DNA from: CAYWOS01 sp964459985
Lineage (GTDB): Bacteria > Bacillota > Clostridia > Christensenellales > Aristaeellaceae
Direction: 5' to 3'
DNA: 64,000 nt
NCBI GenBank assembly: GCA_964459985.1
Contig: CAYWOS010000008.1
Span: 28,785 to 92,784, forward strand
Shown here: piece by piece, positions 17,283 through 24,561 of the stretch
Layout of the letters: each line of letters begins with the position of its first letter
How positions within the stretch are numbered: the stretch's first letter is position 1
Notes under the pieces: model-generated
What the model was told of the DNA's origin: nothing
The model's database searches: none
The model's input: only the letters and a program-made list of their open reading frames with translations
Position numbers and translations under genes: made by a program

Positions 17283-18074
17283 TTGTCTTTACAGCATATG
17301 ACCATTCGCTCGGACGCGCTGCAGGGCAACGTCGATCTCGACGTCATCCTGCCCGAATCGCCCAAAAAACTCATCGGGATGCGGGGGCGCTCGGGGGCGG
17401 CTTACCCGACGCTTTACCTGCTCCACGGCATGTCGGACGATCACACCATCTGGCAGCGCCGCACGTCGATCGAGCGCTACGCCGCCGAAAAGGGCGTCGC
17501 CGTCGTCATGCCGTGCGCCGATCTGTCTTGGTACACCGATATGAAGTACGGCGACAAATACTTTACCTACGTTTCCGCCGAATTGCCCGCCGTCATGCGG
17601 TCCTTCTTCCCGGGCATGAGCAGGCGACGCGAGGACACCTTTGTCGCCGGGCTGTCGATGGGCGGCTACGGCGCGATCAAGTGCGGCCTGCGCGCGGGCG
17701 ACACCTTTTCGTATGCCGCCGGACTGTCCTCGGGGCTGGATATCGTGTCCATCCTCGAAGACGCGGACGGCAGGGACAGGCGGTTCTGGGAGGACATATT
17801 CGGCACGGCGGAGGAAGCGCGCGGCGGATTCAACGATCTGTTTGCCGCCGCCGAGGACATGGCGAAAACGGACAAGCGCAAAGTCAAATTCTATCTCTGG
17901 TGCGGCACGGAGGATTTTCTCTATCAGGCCAACATCAAAATGCGCGATCACATGAACGCGCTCGGGCTTGATCTCACCTATGAGGAATCGCCCGGCGTCC
18001 ACGCGTGGCAATACTGGGATGAGAAGATCCAAACGGTGCTGAACTGGCTGCCGCTCGGAAAGGAGGACGCGTAA
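17283..18074 (+). CDS. Esterase family alpha/beta hydrolase (EstA/esterase D-like), copy 1
   Basis: A 263-aa cytosolic-type serine hydrolase related to tributyrin esterase and S-formylglutathione hydrolase. It has LYLLHGMSDDHTIWQRRTS (oxyanion region), the nucleophile elbow GLSMGGYGA with Ser125, a late Asp in the CGTEDFLY segment, and a C-terminal His in SPGVHAWQYWDE. I prefer the TTG start at 17283 because AAGAGGTG sits at the right distance; ATG 17298 is too far from it. The next gene, a paralogue, begins directly after the stop. Natural substrate is unknown; acetylated sugars are one possibility. Confidence 0.8.
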   Translation: MSLQHMTIRSDALQGNVDLDVILPESPKKLIGMRGRSGAAYPTLYLLHGMSDDHTIWQRRTSIERYAAEKGVAVVMPCADLSWYTDMKYGDKYFTYVSAELPAVMRSFFPGMSRRREDTFVAGLSMGGYGAIKCGLRAGDTFSYAAGLSSGLDIVSILEDADGRDRRFWEDIFGTAEEARGGFNDLFAAAEDMAKTDKRKVKFYLWCGTEDFLYQANIKMRDHMNALGLDLTYEESPGVHAWQYWDEKIQTVLNWLPLGKEDA

Positions 18075-18851
18075 ATGGCGATCTCAAGAATCCATTTCTT
18101 CTCCGACGCTTTGGGGCAGTGCGTGACCTGCGACGTGCTCCTGCCGCAGCGCGCCGATCACGCGCCCGATCAAAAGCTGCCCGTACTGTGGCTGCTGCAC
18201 GGCGCGTACGGCAACCATTTCGACTGGCTGCGCCGCACGGGAATCGAAAGATACGTCGTGCCGCACACGCTCGCCGTCGTCATGCCCTCGGCGCGCAACA
18301 GCGCCTATGTCGATATGGCGCACGGCGGCAGATTCCATACGTACATCGCCGACGAGCTGCCGCGCTTCATGCGCGATACCTTCAATTTCTCGGACAAACG
18401 CGAGGATAACTTCATCGCCGGGCTGTCGATGGGCGGCGAGGGCGCGATGAAGATCGGGCTTGCCCATCCCCACCGCTACGCCGCGATTGGCTGTCTGTCG
18501 GCGGGCGCGGTCAACGCCGTCGTCCCGGCGAATCTCGATCCCCTGCGGCGCGAAATGCTGTACGGCGGCAAGCTGATCGAAGAGACGCCTTACGATCCCT
18601 ATGGCAACGCGCGAGAGATCGTCGCGGCGGGCGGCCCCTTCCCGCGCGTCTACCACGCCTGCGGGAGCGAGGATTTCCTGCTCGACGCCGCGCACAAGAC
18701 GCGCGATTTCTTCACGGCGATCCCGGGCAATCCCTTCGATTATACCTACGAGGAAGGCCCGGGCGCGCACACATGGGATTTTTGGGACGCGTATATCGAG
18801 CGCTTTATCCGGTATCTTGCCCTGCCGCCCAAGGCGGAGGGCTGGCGATAA
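18075..18851 (+). CDS. Esterase family alpha/beta hydrolase, copy 2
   Basis: A 258-aa paralogue of the preceding protein with the same order of motifs: LWLLHGAYGNHFDWLRRTGIE, nucleophile elbow GLSMGGEGAM (Ser118), CGSEDFLLDAAH with the acid residue, and EGPGAHTWDFWDAY with the catalytic His. The ATG immediately follows the upstream stop codon; AAAGGAGG lies inside the end of the upstream gene. The pair looks like a tandem duplication that has since diverged, possibly for different acyl substrates. Confidence 0.8.
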   Translation: MAISRIHFFSDALGQCVTCDVLLPQRADHAPDQKLPVLWLLHGAYGNHFDWLRRTGIERYVVPHTLAVVMPSARNSAYVDMAHGGRFHTYIADELPRFMRDTFNFSDKREDNFIAGLSMGGEGAMKIGLAHPHRYAAIGCLSAGAVNAVVPANLDPLRREMLYGGKLIEETPYDPYGNAREIVAAGGPFPRVYHACGSEDFLLDAAHKTRDFFTAIPGNPFDYTYEEGPGAHTWDFWDAYIERFIRYLALPPKAEGWR

Positions 18852-18863
18852 AGGAGAATCCCG

Positions 18864-19412
18864 ATGCTGTCACCGTATCTGATGATCGGCGAGGTGCTCA
18901 AGCCGCAGGGCTTGAACGGTCAGGTCAAGATCAGGCCTCTGACCGATGATCCCAAGCGCTTTTTGTCGCTCGATCACGTATATTTCCTCGAAAACGGCGC
19001 GTATGTCCGCGCGGACGCCGATTTGCCCGCCGTGCGCGGCGAGTTCGCGTTCCTGCGCATCGGCGATTCGCGCAGCCGCGAGAGCGCCGAGGCGCAGCGC
19101 GGTAAAACGATCTATATCGACCGCGCGGGCGCGGCGGCGCTCGGCAGCGACGCCGACTACATCGCCGATCTGATCGGCTGCGCCGTGATCGGAACGGACG
19201 GCGGCAAAATCGGCGTTTTGAAGGACGTCCTCCAGCCCGGCGCGAACGACGTGTACGTGATCGATACCGAGCGCGGCGAAATGCTGCTGCCGGCGCTCAA
19301 AATCGTCGTGCCGACGGTGGACGCGGAACGGCGGATCATCACCGTCGATTCGGACAGGCTGCCCGCCTTCGCCGTGTGGCAGGACGAGGACGACGGAGAA
19401 AAAGACGTATGA
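18864..19412 (+). CDS. rimM: 16S rRNA processing protein RimM
   Basis: A 182-aa ribosome maturation factor that helps 30S assembly around S19. The N-terminal GEVLKPQGLNGQVKIRPLTDDP segment and the central PRC-barrel part ending in MLLPALKIVVPTVDAERRIITV are typical. AAAGGAG precedes the ATG. It overlaps trmD by 4 bp, the usual arrangement. Confidence 0.93.
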   Translation: MLSPYLMIGEVLKPQGLNGQVKIRPLTDDPKRFLSLDHVYFLENGAYVRADADLPAVRGEFAFLRIGDSRSRESAEAQRGKTIYIDRAGAAALGSDADYIADLIGCAVIGTDGGKIGVLKDVLQPGANDVYVIDTERGEMLLPALKIVVPTVDAERRIITVDSDRLPAFAVWQDEDDGEKDV

Positions 19413-20119
19413 TCATCCGCATACTGACGGTGTTCCCCGAGATGTTTGATTCGGTACTGAACGCGAGTATATTAGGCCGCGCGCGCAAAAACAGCGTCGT
19501 CGATATTGAGGCGGTCGACATCCGTCCCTTTTCGGACGCCAAGCACAAGAATACCGACGATTACCCTTTCGGCGGCGGCGCGGGCATGCTCATGACGCCG
19601 CAGCCCATCGCCGACGCGATCAAATCCGTCGAAAAAGATCTCGCGGACAACCTGCCGGACGGCGGACGCGCACACAGGATCTACATGAGCCCGCGCGGCG
19701 TGCCGCTCACGCAGGCGCTGGCGCGCGAGCTTTCGCAAAGCGACGCGCTCATCCTCCTGTGCGGGCATTACGAGGGCGTCGATCAGCGCGTGATCGACAA
19801 ATACATCGATCTGGAAATCTCCGTCGGCGATTACGTGCTGACGGGCGGCGAGATCGCGGCGATGGCGCTCGCCGACTGCGTATCGCGCCTCGTCCCGGGC
19901 GTGCTGGGCAGCGAGGAAAGCCCCGAGGACGAGAGCTTTTCGGATAACCTGCTCGAATACCCGCAGTACACGCGTCCGCGCGTGTTCGAGGGCATGGAGG
20001 TGCCAGAGGTGCTTTTGAACGGCGACCACGCCAAGATCGCCGCGTGGCGGCGCGAGCAGGCGCTCGCCGTCACCAAGGCGCGAAGGCCGGACTTGCTCGA
20101 GGCTTCCGACAAGCCATAA
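19409..20119 (+). CDS. trmD: tRNA (guanine-N1)-methyltransferase
   Basis: A 236-aa SPOUT-class enzyme that methylates G37 of tRNAs with SAM, preventing frameshifts. Visible motifs: IRILTVFPEMFDSVL, DDYPFGGGAGMLM, LLCGHYEGVDQRVI, EISVGDYVLTGGEIAAM and a trefoil-knot SAM site, then LEYPQYTRPRVFEG. The ATG at 19409 overlaps the rimM stop (ATGA). Unlike many Bacillota, rplS does not follow; the next gene is pgi on the other strand. Confidence 0.95.
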   Translation: MIIRILTVFPEMFDSVLNASILGRARKNSVVDIEAVDIRPFSDAKHKNTDDYPFGGGAGMLMTPQPIADAIKSVEKDLADNLPDGGRAHRIYMSPRGVPLTQALARELSQSDALILLCGHYEGVDQRVIDKYIDLEISVGDYVLTGGEIAAMALADCVSRLVPGVLGSEESPEDESFSDNLLEYPQYTRPRVFEGMEVPEVLLNGDHAKIAAWRREQALAVTKARRPDLLEASDKP

Positions 20120-20190
20120 CCTATCTGCAATCGGTTTTCGGAAAGGCCGCGCGGAAGAACGCCGGGAAACCCGCAAATCAAGGAGCCGAT

Positions 20191-20253
20191 CCTGTGAAAT
20201 AGGGAGCTTATCAAGCATAAGCGACCGCATTTCACGGGCGGCGGCGACACAGG
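20191..20253 (+). other. Nested stem structure in the trmD 3' region, unknown class
   Basis: Three nested helices can be drawn: CCTG (20191-20194) with CAGG (20250-20253), TGAAAT (20195-20200) with ATTTCA (20229-20234), and GCTTAT (20206-20211) with ATAAGC (20217-20222). The terminator at 20258-20296 follows on the same strand. No protein-coding gene of 20120-20375 could be supported. I could not match it to a known riboswitch family; it may be a 3' UTR element or a small RNA. Confidence 0.4.
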
Positions 20254-20257
20254 AAGC

Positions 20258-20296
20258 AAAATGCCTGCCGTCTCATGTCGAAGCGGAGGCATTTTT
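20258..20296 (+). terminator. Intrinsic terminator of the rimM-trmD operon
   Basis: AAAATGCCT (20258-20266) pairs with AGGCATTTT (20287-20295) around a GC-rich loop, ending in five T. It is about 140 bp beyond the trmD stop, and because the stem begins with A and ends in T it could also act for pgi on the other strand. Confidence 0.75.
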
Positions 20297-20375
20297 ACGT
20301 CTGCGGAGTTGATCGGCGTGTTGCGGGGAACCGTTTTTGACCCCAAAAGCAGTTCCCCTTCGCCACATATTCCTA

Positions 20376-21806
20376 TTACAATATGTATTCCTTTTTCGTT
20401 TTGTACCCCTCCCGCATCTGCGCGCGGCGGGCGGCGTACTTTTCGCCCGTGTTGCCGAGCACGGCGTAGGAGGCGATCTTGCTCATTTCGACGCCGGGCT
20501 GGTTGAAGGCGTCGATATCGAACAGTTCGCCGGCGTAGGCGGTCGCCATCTCGAAGAAATAGATCAATTGACCGACGGTTTGCGCGTTGACGACGGGCAG
20601 CGTGACGGTCTGGCTCATGCGCCCCGCCTTGTACAGCGCGTATTCGGTGCCGAGGCGCTCGGCCTCGATCAGTTCGTTGAGCGTTATGCCGCCGAGGAAG
20701 GCGACGTCGGGGGACTGCTCACAGCCGTGCGGGATCGCCGTCGTCGCGGCGAACTTGCCGACCTTTAAGAAGGTTACGGTCTTGTCGAAGGGGCCTTCGG
20801 TATACAATTGAAGCTGGCTGTGCTGATCGGTGACGCCGAGCGATTTGACGGGCGTCTGCCCGACATGGCAGGGCGTGCCGTCGCGCCTGACGTTCTTGCC
20901 GAGGCTTTCCGCCCAGAGCTGGCAGAACCAGTCCGCCATGTATTTGAGGCTGTCGGCGTAGGGCATCGAGACTTGGATGTTCACGCCCTTTTCGGTCATG
21001 CAGATATATTGCAGCACCGCCTCGAGCAGCGCGGGATTCTGCCAGATATCTTCGCTCTTGCAGCGCCCGTCCATGCACTTGGCGCCGTGCAGCAGCCCGC
21101 GAATGTCGATGCCGCAGACGGCGGCGGGCAGAAGCCCCACGGGCGACAGCTCGCTGAAACGGCCGCCGACGGTCGGCGGGATAAAGAAGGTTTTGAAGCC
21201 CTCCTGCTTGGCGAGCTTGATGAGGTTGCCCTTTTCCGAATCGGTGGTGGCGATGATATGCTTTTGCCAGCCCTCGCCCACCTCTTTTTGCAGGCGATCC
21301 GAAATAATCAGGTACTGGCTCATCGTTTCGGCGGTCGCGCCCGACTTGGTGATGATGTTGAAGCAGGTTTCGCGCACGTCGATCACGTCCAGCAGCGCCG
21401 CCATGCGCTCGGGATCGATGTTGTCCTCAACGTAGAAGCGCGGGCCGGGGCGCTTGCCGTCCGGCAATTCGTTGTAATGCAGATGATTGAGCGCCTGCTG
21501 CACGGCGATGGGCCCCAGCGCACTGCCGCCGATGCCCAGCACGACGAACGCCTTGAAGCGCTCGCGGATCGACTTGGCGGTTTCTTCGATATCCTTGACA
21601 ATCTCGGCTTGATTGCTCATGAGCTCGGTCCAGCCGAACCAGCCCGTGCCGCGATTCTTTTCCACATTCCGAACCGCTTGCGCCGCCCTGTCCGCCAGCG
21701 CGGCGACGGCTTCCTTTGATATGCCCCGGTCGCCCAGCGCGTCCGACATCATATAGTTCACGTCCAGTTCGATACGCGGGGCGAGGCAAAATTCGCAGTT
21801 GTCCAT
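20376..21806 (-). CDS. pgi: Glucose-6-phosphate isomerase
   Basis: A 476-aa isomerase interconverting glucose-6-phosphate and fructose-6-phosphate. Family motifs are VVLGIGGSALGPIAV (phosphate binding), NIITKSGATAETM, IPPTVGGRFSELSPVGLLPAA (with the catalytic Arg/Glu region) and VTDQHSQLQLYTEGP (catalytic His). The start is the ATG at 21806, preceded by AAGGAGGAG. Length fits the clostridial/archaeal-length group of about 450-480 residues. It would link the glucose-1-phosphate or glucose released by the sugar locus at 32034-40984 to glycolysis. Confidence 0.94.
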   Translation of the reverse strand: MDNCEFCLAPRIELDVNYMMSDALGDRGISKEAVAALADRAAQAVRNVEKNRGTGWFGWTELMSNQAEIVKDIEETAKSIRERFKAFVVLGIGGSALGPIAVQQALNHLHYNELPDGKRPGPRFYVEDNIDPERMAALLDVIDVRETCFNIITKSGATAETMSQYLIISDRLQKEVGEGWQKHIIATTDSEKGNLIKLAKQEGFKTFFIPPTVGGRFSELSPVGLLPAAVCGIDIRGLLHGAKCMDGRCKSEDIWQNPALLEAVLQYICMTEKGVNIQVSMPYADSLKYMADWFCQLWAESLGKNVRRDGTPCHVGQTPVKSLGVTDQHSQLQLYTEGPFDKTVTFLKVGKFAATTAIPHGCEQSPDVAFLGGITLNELIEAERLGTEYALYKAGRMSQTVTLPVVNAQTVGQLIYFFEMATAYAGELFDIDAFNQPGVEMSKIASYAVLGNTGEKYAARRAQMREGYKTKKEYIL

Positions 21807-21854
21807 AAGCTCCTCCTTGTTTCGGCGGGAATCCAAATCATTGGGAACACGCGA

Positions 21855-21883
21855 AGTATACCACACAAACGCGCGCTTGAACA
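21855..21883 (-). promoter_or_regulatory. Candidate pgi promoter
   Basis: TATACT (21860-21855, minus strand) about 50 bp upstream of the start; the -35 at 17-bp spacing is TGTTCA, a weak match. Confidence 0.42.
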
Positions 21884-21900
21884 GGGGGATACGCCAAAAC

Positions 21901-22187
21901 AAGCGCGCCCCGTCATGGGACGCGCCCTGCGTGTCGACAAAGTCGACACGCACCGCAAAAATGAAACGTTCATTTTTGCGGCCTGCACGTTTTTCCTGCG
22001 CGGCTTTGCCGCGCGGCCGGAAAAACGCGTAAGGAACCGATTTTCTGCGGAAAATCGTTCCGAAACCACCGCACATGTCGCTGGTTTCGGATGAGAAATG
22101 AAGGGGCTCCGCCCCTTCATTGCATCCCCGGGAAGAACGACCGGGTTTGTCGACGGTCTGAGCGCGCCCCGCCACGAGGCGCGCCGT
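21901..22187. repeat. Array of consecutive palindromes between pgi and the membrane protein gene
   Basis: The 287-bp gap holds a chain of near-perfect hairpins with almost nothing between them: GCGTGTCGAC with AAA loop (21929-21951), a 12-bp stem (21954-21980), CGTTTTTCC/GGAAAAACG enclosing CGCGGC/GCCGCG (21988-22027), GGAAC-GATTTTC/GAAAATC-GTTCC (22033-22061), CCGAAACCA/TGGTTTCGG (22060-22090) and an 11-bp stem with TCC loop (22097-22121), the last enclosed by GGATG/CATCC. The array is bounded by two copies of a 26-bp direct repeat (21902-21927 and 22161-22186) sharing AGCGCGCCCCG. No gene is present. It resembles the palindromic intergenic mosaics of some gut Clostridia (inference). Confidence 0.75.
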
Positions 22188-22204
22188 TACTCAAGATCAA
22201 TCGG

Positions 22205-23893
22205 TTATACGAGATCCTTCATTTCGGTATTGACCTCCGCCGGATACGCGCCGAGCACCTCGCCGGTATAAGCGTGAATGACGGTGAAGTACCCGAACGG
22301 CATGGTGCTGACATAGGGATGATCGAGATCCATCGCGCCGTAGGTCACGCCGATGCGCACCTTCCACAGCGGGCGTTCGGGGACGCTCACGTCGTAGAAA
22401 TAGGTGATATTCGTCGAATCCTTGAGATACCTTTCGTTCGCGCCCATGCGCAGCGATTCGGCGCAGGCGATCTCATACGCCTTCTCCTGCGAAATGGCTT
22501 TCTCGTCCGGCACGCCGTAGGCAAAGCGCGTCAGCGCGAACAGGTTGTTCCAGTCGTGATCGGCGAGATAGCTTTTCACCTCGGGATGTTCTTCAATATA
22601 CCCGAGCACGATGGGGCGCGCCACGGACGACCACGCCGCCTTTTCCTCAACCGACCAAGACCAGATGTACTGCTTGCTCGCGTCGTTCAGATCGTCGCTC
22701 ACACCCGCCGCCCTCAATTGTTCGCGGATGTCGGCGAGCCAAGTCCGCTCTTTTTCGCGCAAGGCGTCCTTGGCGGCGTAATCATAGACAGTGAGCACCT
22801 CGCCGGTCAGCGCGTCGATATCGACCAGATAAACGCCCTCGCCCTCGGCGTCGCGGTACAGGAAGCAGCAGGCCGTGCGGAAGCGCCCGCCTTCGGTGTC
22901 ATAGACGCTGCTGTCGCCGTAAAAGGATTCGAGCGTCAGTTTGCGCAGTTCGTCGATGCTTTCAAGCTGATCTATCCGCATGAGCAGCGCCTGCTCGGCG
23001 ATGGGCAGCGCCTCGTCGAGCGTCAGCCTCTCGCACAGCCCGACGTCGCTCAAATCGTCCTTGCCGAGAAAATATCCGCCTTCGTCCAGAAAATATCGGA
23101 AGCAGAGCATCCCGTCCTGTCGGTACGCGTACTTCTCGGAATCAAAATCGCTGATCTTTTCCGCGTTCCCGACGGCCTCGCGATACAGTTGCTCATCGAT
23201 CGAAACGGTGACCACCCAGCGCCGGTCGCGTTCGTCCTCCCGGTACTCGCCTGACACCTTGACCTCGCGGACAAGCTCCCGGGGGAAGCGCCCCGAGGCG
23301 GTCAGCAGCTTCGCCGTTTCGTAGTACAGGCGCGTTTCATCGATGGATTCCTCGATTTCGTCCGGATTGTAGTATTTAAGCAGGTTTTCCTCGTTCCACG
23401 CCTCGTAAGCCTGCTGCTCGGATTCGTCCAGCTTGGCGAGCGGCAGTTCGACGTCCTCGATGGCGTGCCGGTCGAAGTAGCCCGCGCCGTAGCGCTCGGA
23501 GATGATAGCGTCCGCCTGCGCTGCGCGCTCGGCGAGCGGTTTTGTTTCGTCGAACGCGACGGTCAGGCGCTCGTCGCCCTCGATCAATCCCGCGTCGTTC
23601 ATGGCGGACAGCAGTTTCAGTTTGTCCTCGTCCGACCACCGCGCCAACTCGCCCGCCGCTTCCATGCCGCGCACGGTGTCCAAATACCCCTTGATCGATT
23701 CCCAGTTCGACACGGCGAGCGCCGTCAGCGATAAAAGCACGAGAATGAGCGCCAGAACGGGCACGAATCGTTTCTTGATCATAGTTTTTCCTCCTCGAAT
23801 GCTCAAAAGCAGTTTTTGTCTGTCGGACGGAGAGAGCGCGGCCGGTGACAGCCCGGCGTTCAGCGCGCGGCGCAGGTCGTTTTCGTTACGCAT
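22205..23893 (-). CDS. Membrane protein with PepSY-like repeats, probable partner of the ECF sigma factor
   Basis: A 562-aa protein of no named family. Residues 1-36 are a short cytosolic part that could hold a sigma-binding helix, one span follows at about 43-61 (VPVLALILVLLSLTALAV), and the rest is extracytoplasmic. Segments such as VYLVDIDALTGEVLTVYDYA and YFTVIHAYTGEVLGAYPAEV look like the strands of PepSY-type units. Its first 8 bp overlap the end of the sigma gene. That overlap and the topology suggest an anti-sigma or sensor role; the anti-sigma domain itself is not clearly recognisable. Confidence 0.68.
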   Translation of the reverse strand: MRNENDLRRALNAGLSPAALSPSDRQKLLLSIRGGKTMIKKRFVPVLALILVLLSLTALAVSNWESIKGYLDTVRGMEAAGELARWSDEDKLKLLSAMNDAGLIEGDERLTVAFDETKPLAERAAQADAIISERYGAGYFDRHAIEDVELPLAKLDESEQQAYEAWNEENLLKYYNPDEIEESIDETRLYYETAKLLTASGRFPRELVREVKVSGEYREDERDRRWVVTVSIDEQLYREAVGNAEKISDFDSEKYAYRQDGMLCFRYFLDEGGYFLGKDDLSDVGLCERLTLDEALPIAEQALLMRIDQLESIDELRKLTLESFYGDSSVYDTEGGRFRTACCFLYRDAEGEGVYLVDIDALTGEVLTVYDYAAKDALREKERTWLADIREQLRAAGVSDDLNDASKQYIWSWSVEEKAAWSSVARPIVLGYIEEHPEVKSYLADHDWNNLFALTRFAYGVPDEKAISQEKAYEIACAESLRMGANERYLKDSTNITYFYDVSVPERPLWKVRIGVTYGAMDLDHPYVSTMPFGYFTVIHAYTGEVLGAYPAEVNTEMKDLV

Positions 23894-24395
23894 GGCGTTC
23901 CCCCTCCTCGATTTCGATTTTCAGCAGTGCGCGCGCCTTGTCGAGCCGACGGTGGACGGTCGCCGCGCTGACGCCGATGATACCGGCAATTTCCTCCAGC
24001 GTGATGTCGTGATAGTAGTACAGGACGAGAGGCTGACGGTACTTGTCGGGCAGGCGCATAACTTCCATGAACAGCAGCCCGTCCTCGGGCGTCGAGCCGT
24101 CCGTCAAGCGCAGATCGTCCGGATCGATCCGGCGGTCGACGTGCCGCGTCCACGCGCTTCTCTTGATATCCCTGCACGTGTTCAGGGCGATTTTGAAGAG
24201 CCACGCGCGCTCGGAAGCGATGTTTCCGCCGCGCTTCCGCCATGCCTGCCACGCCTTGAGAAGCGTTTCCTGCAAAGCGTCCTGCGCGAGCTGCCGGTCG
24301 CGCAGCCGCGCGTAGCAGACGCGGAGTAAATCGTCTCCGTAATCGTTCAGCCAGCTTTCGGGCGGCTGCTTTGCCGGCAAAGCAGCGTTCGTCAT
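23886..24395 (-). CDS. ECF-type RNA polymerase sigma factor
   Basis: A 169-aa sigma-70 family protein with region 2 (DDLLRVCYARLRDRQLAQDALQETLLKAWQAW, then AWLFKIALNTCRDIKR) and region 4 (LPDKYRQPLVLYYYHDITLEEIAGIIGVSAATVHRRLDKARALL, helix-turn-helix). It lacks regions 1 and 3, as ECF factors do. The ATG at 24395 has AAAGGAGG 10 nt upstream; the in-frame ATG at 24470 has none. It is followed by a membrane protein gene that overlaps it, so signals at the cell surface probably control its activity. Confidence 0.9.
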   Translation of the reverse strand: MTNAALPAKQPPESWLNDYGDDLLRVCYARLRDRQLAQDALQETLLKAWQAWRKRGGNIASERAWLFKIALNTCRDIKRSAWTRHVDRRIDPDDLRLTDGSTPEDGLLFMEVMRLPDKYRQPLVLYYYHDITLEEIAGIIGVSAATVHRRLDKARALLKIEIEEGERHA

Positions 24396-24503
24396 GCGCG
24401 CGTCGCCTCCTTTCAATGATATAAACGAGAGGAGGGCGCTTGTTTTTTCATCAATCGTCAGATTTTTCATTTTTTGTCGCGCCGTGAACCGATCAGGAAC
24501 ACC

Positions 24504-24532
24504 TTGTCAACGGGCGCAAAAACAGATATAAT
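24504..24532 (+). promoter_or_regulatory. Promoter of the mrfA-lepA operon
   Basis: TTGTCA (24504-24509), 17-bp spacer, TATAAT (24527-24532), 30 bp upstream of the helicase start. A near-consensus sigma-A promoter in the divergent gap with the sigma gene. Confidence 0.75.
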
Positions 24533-24561
24533 GAAAGACGTTGAAGATGGGAGGGCGTGCC

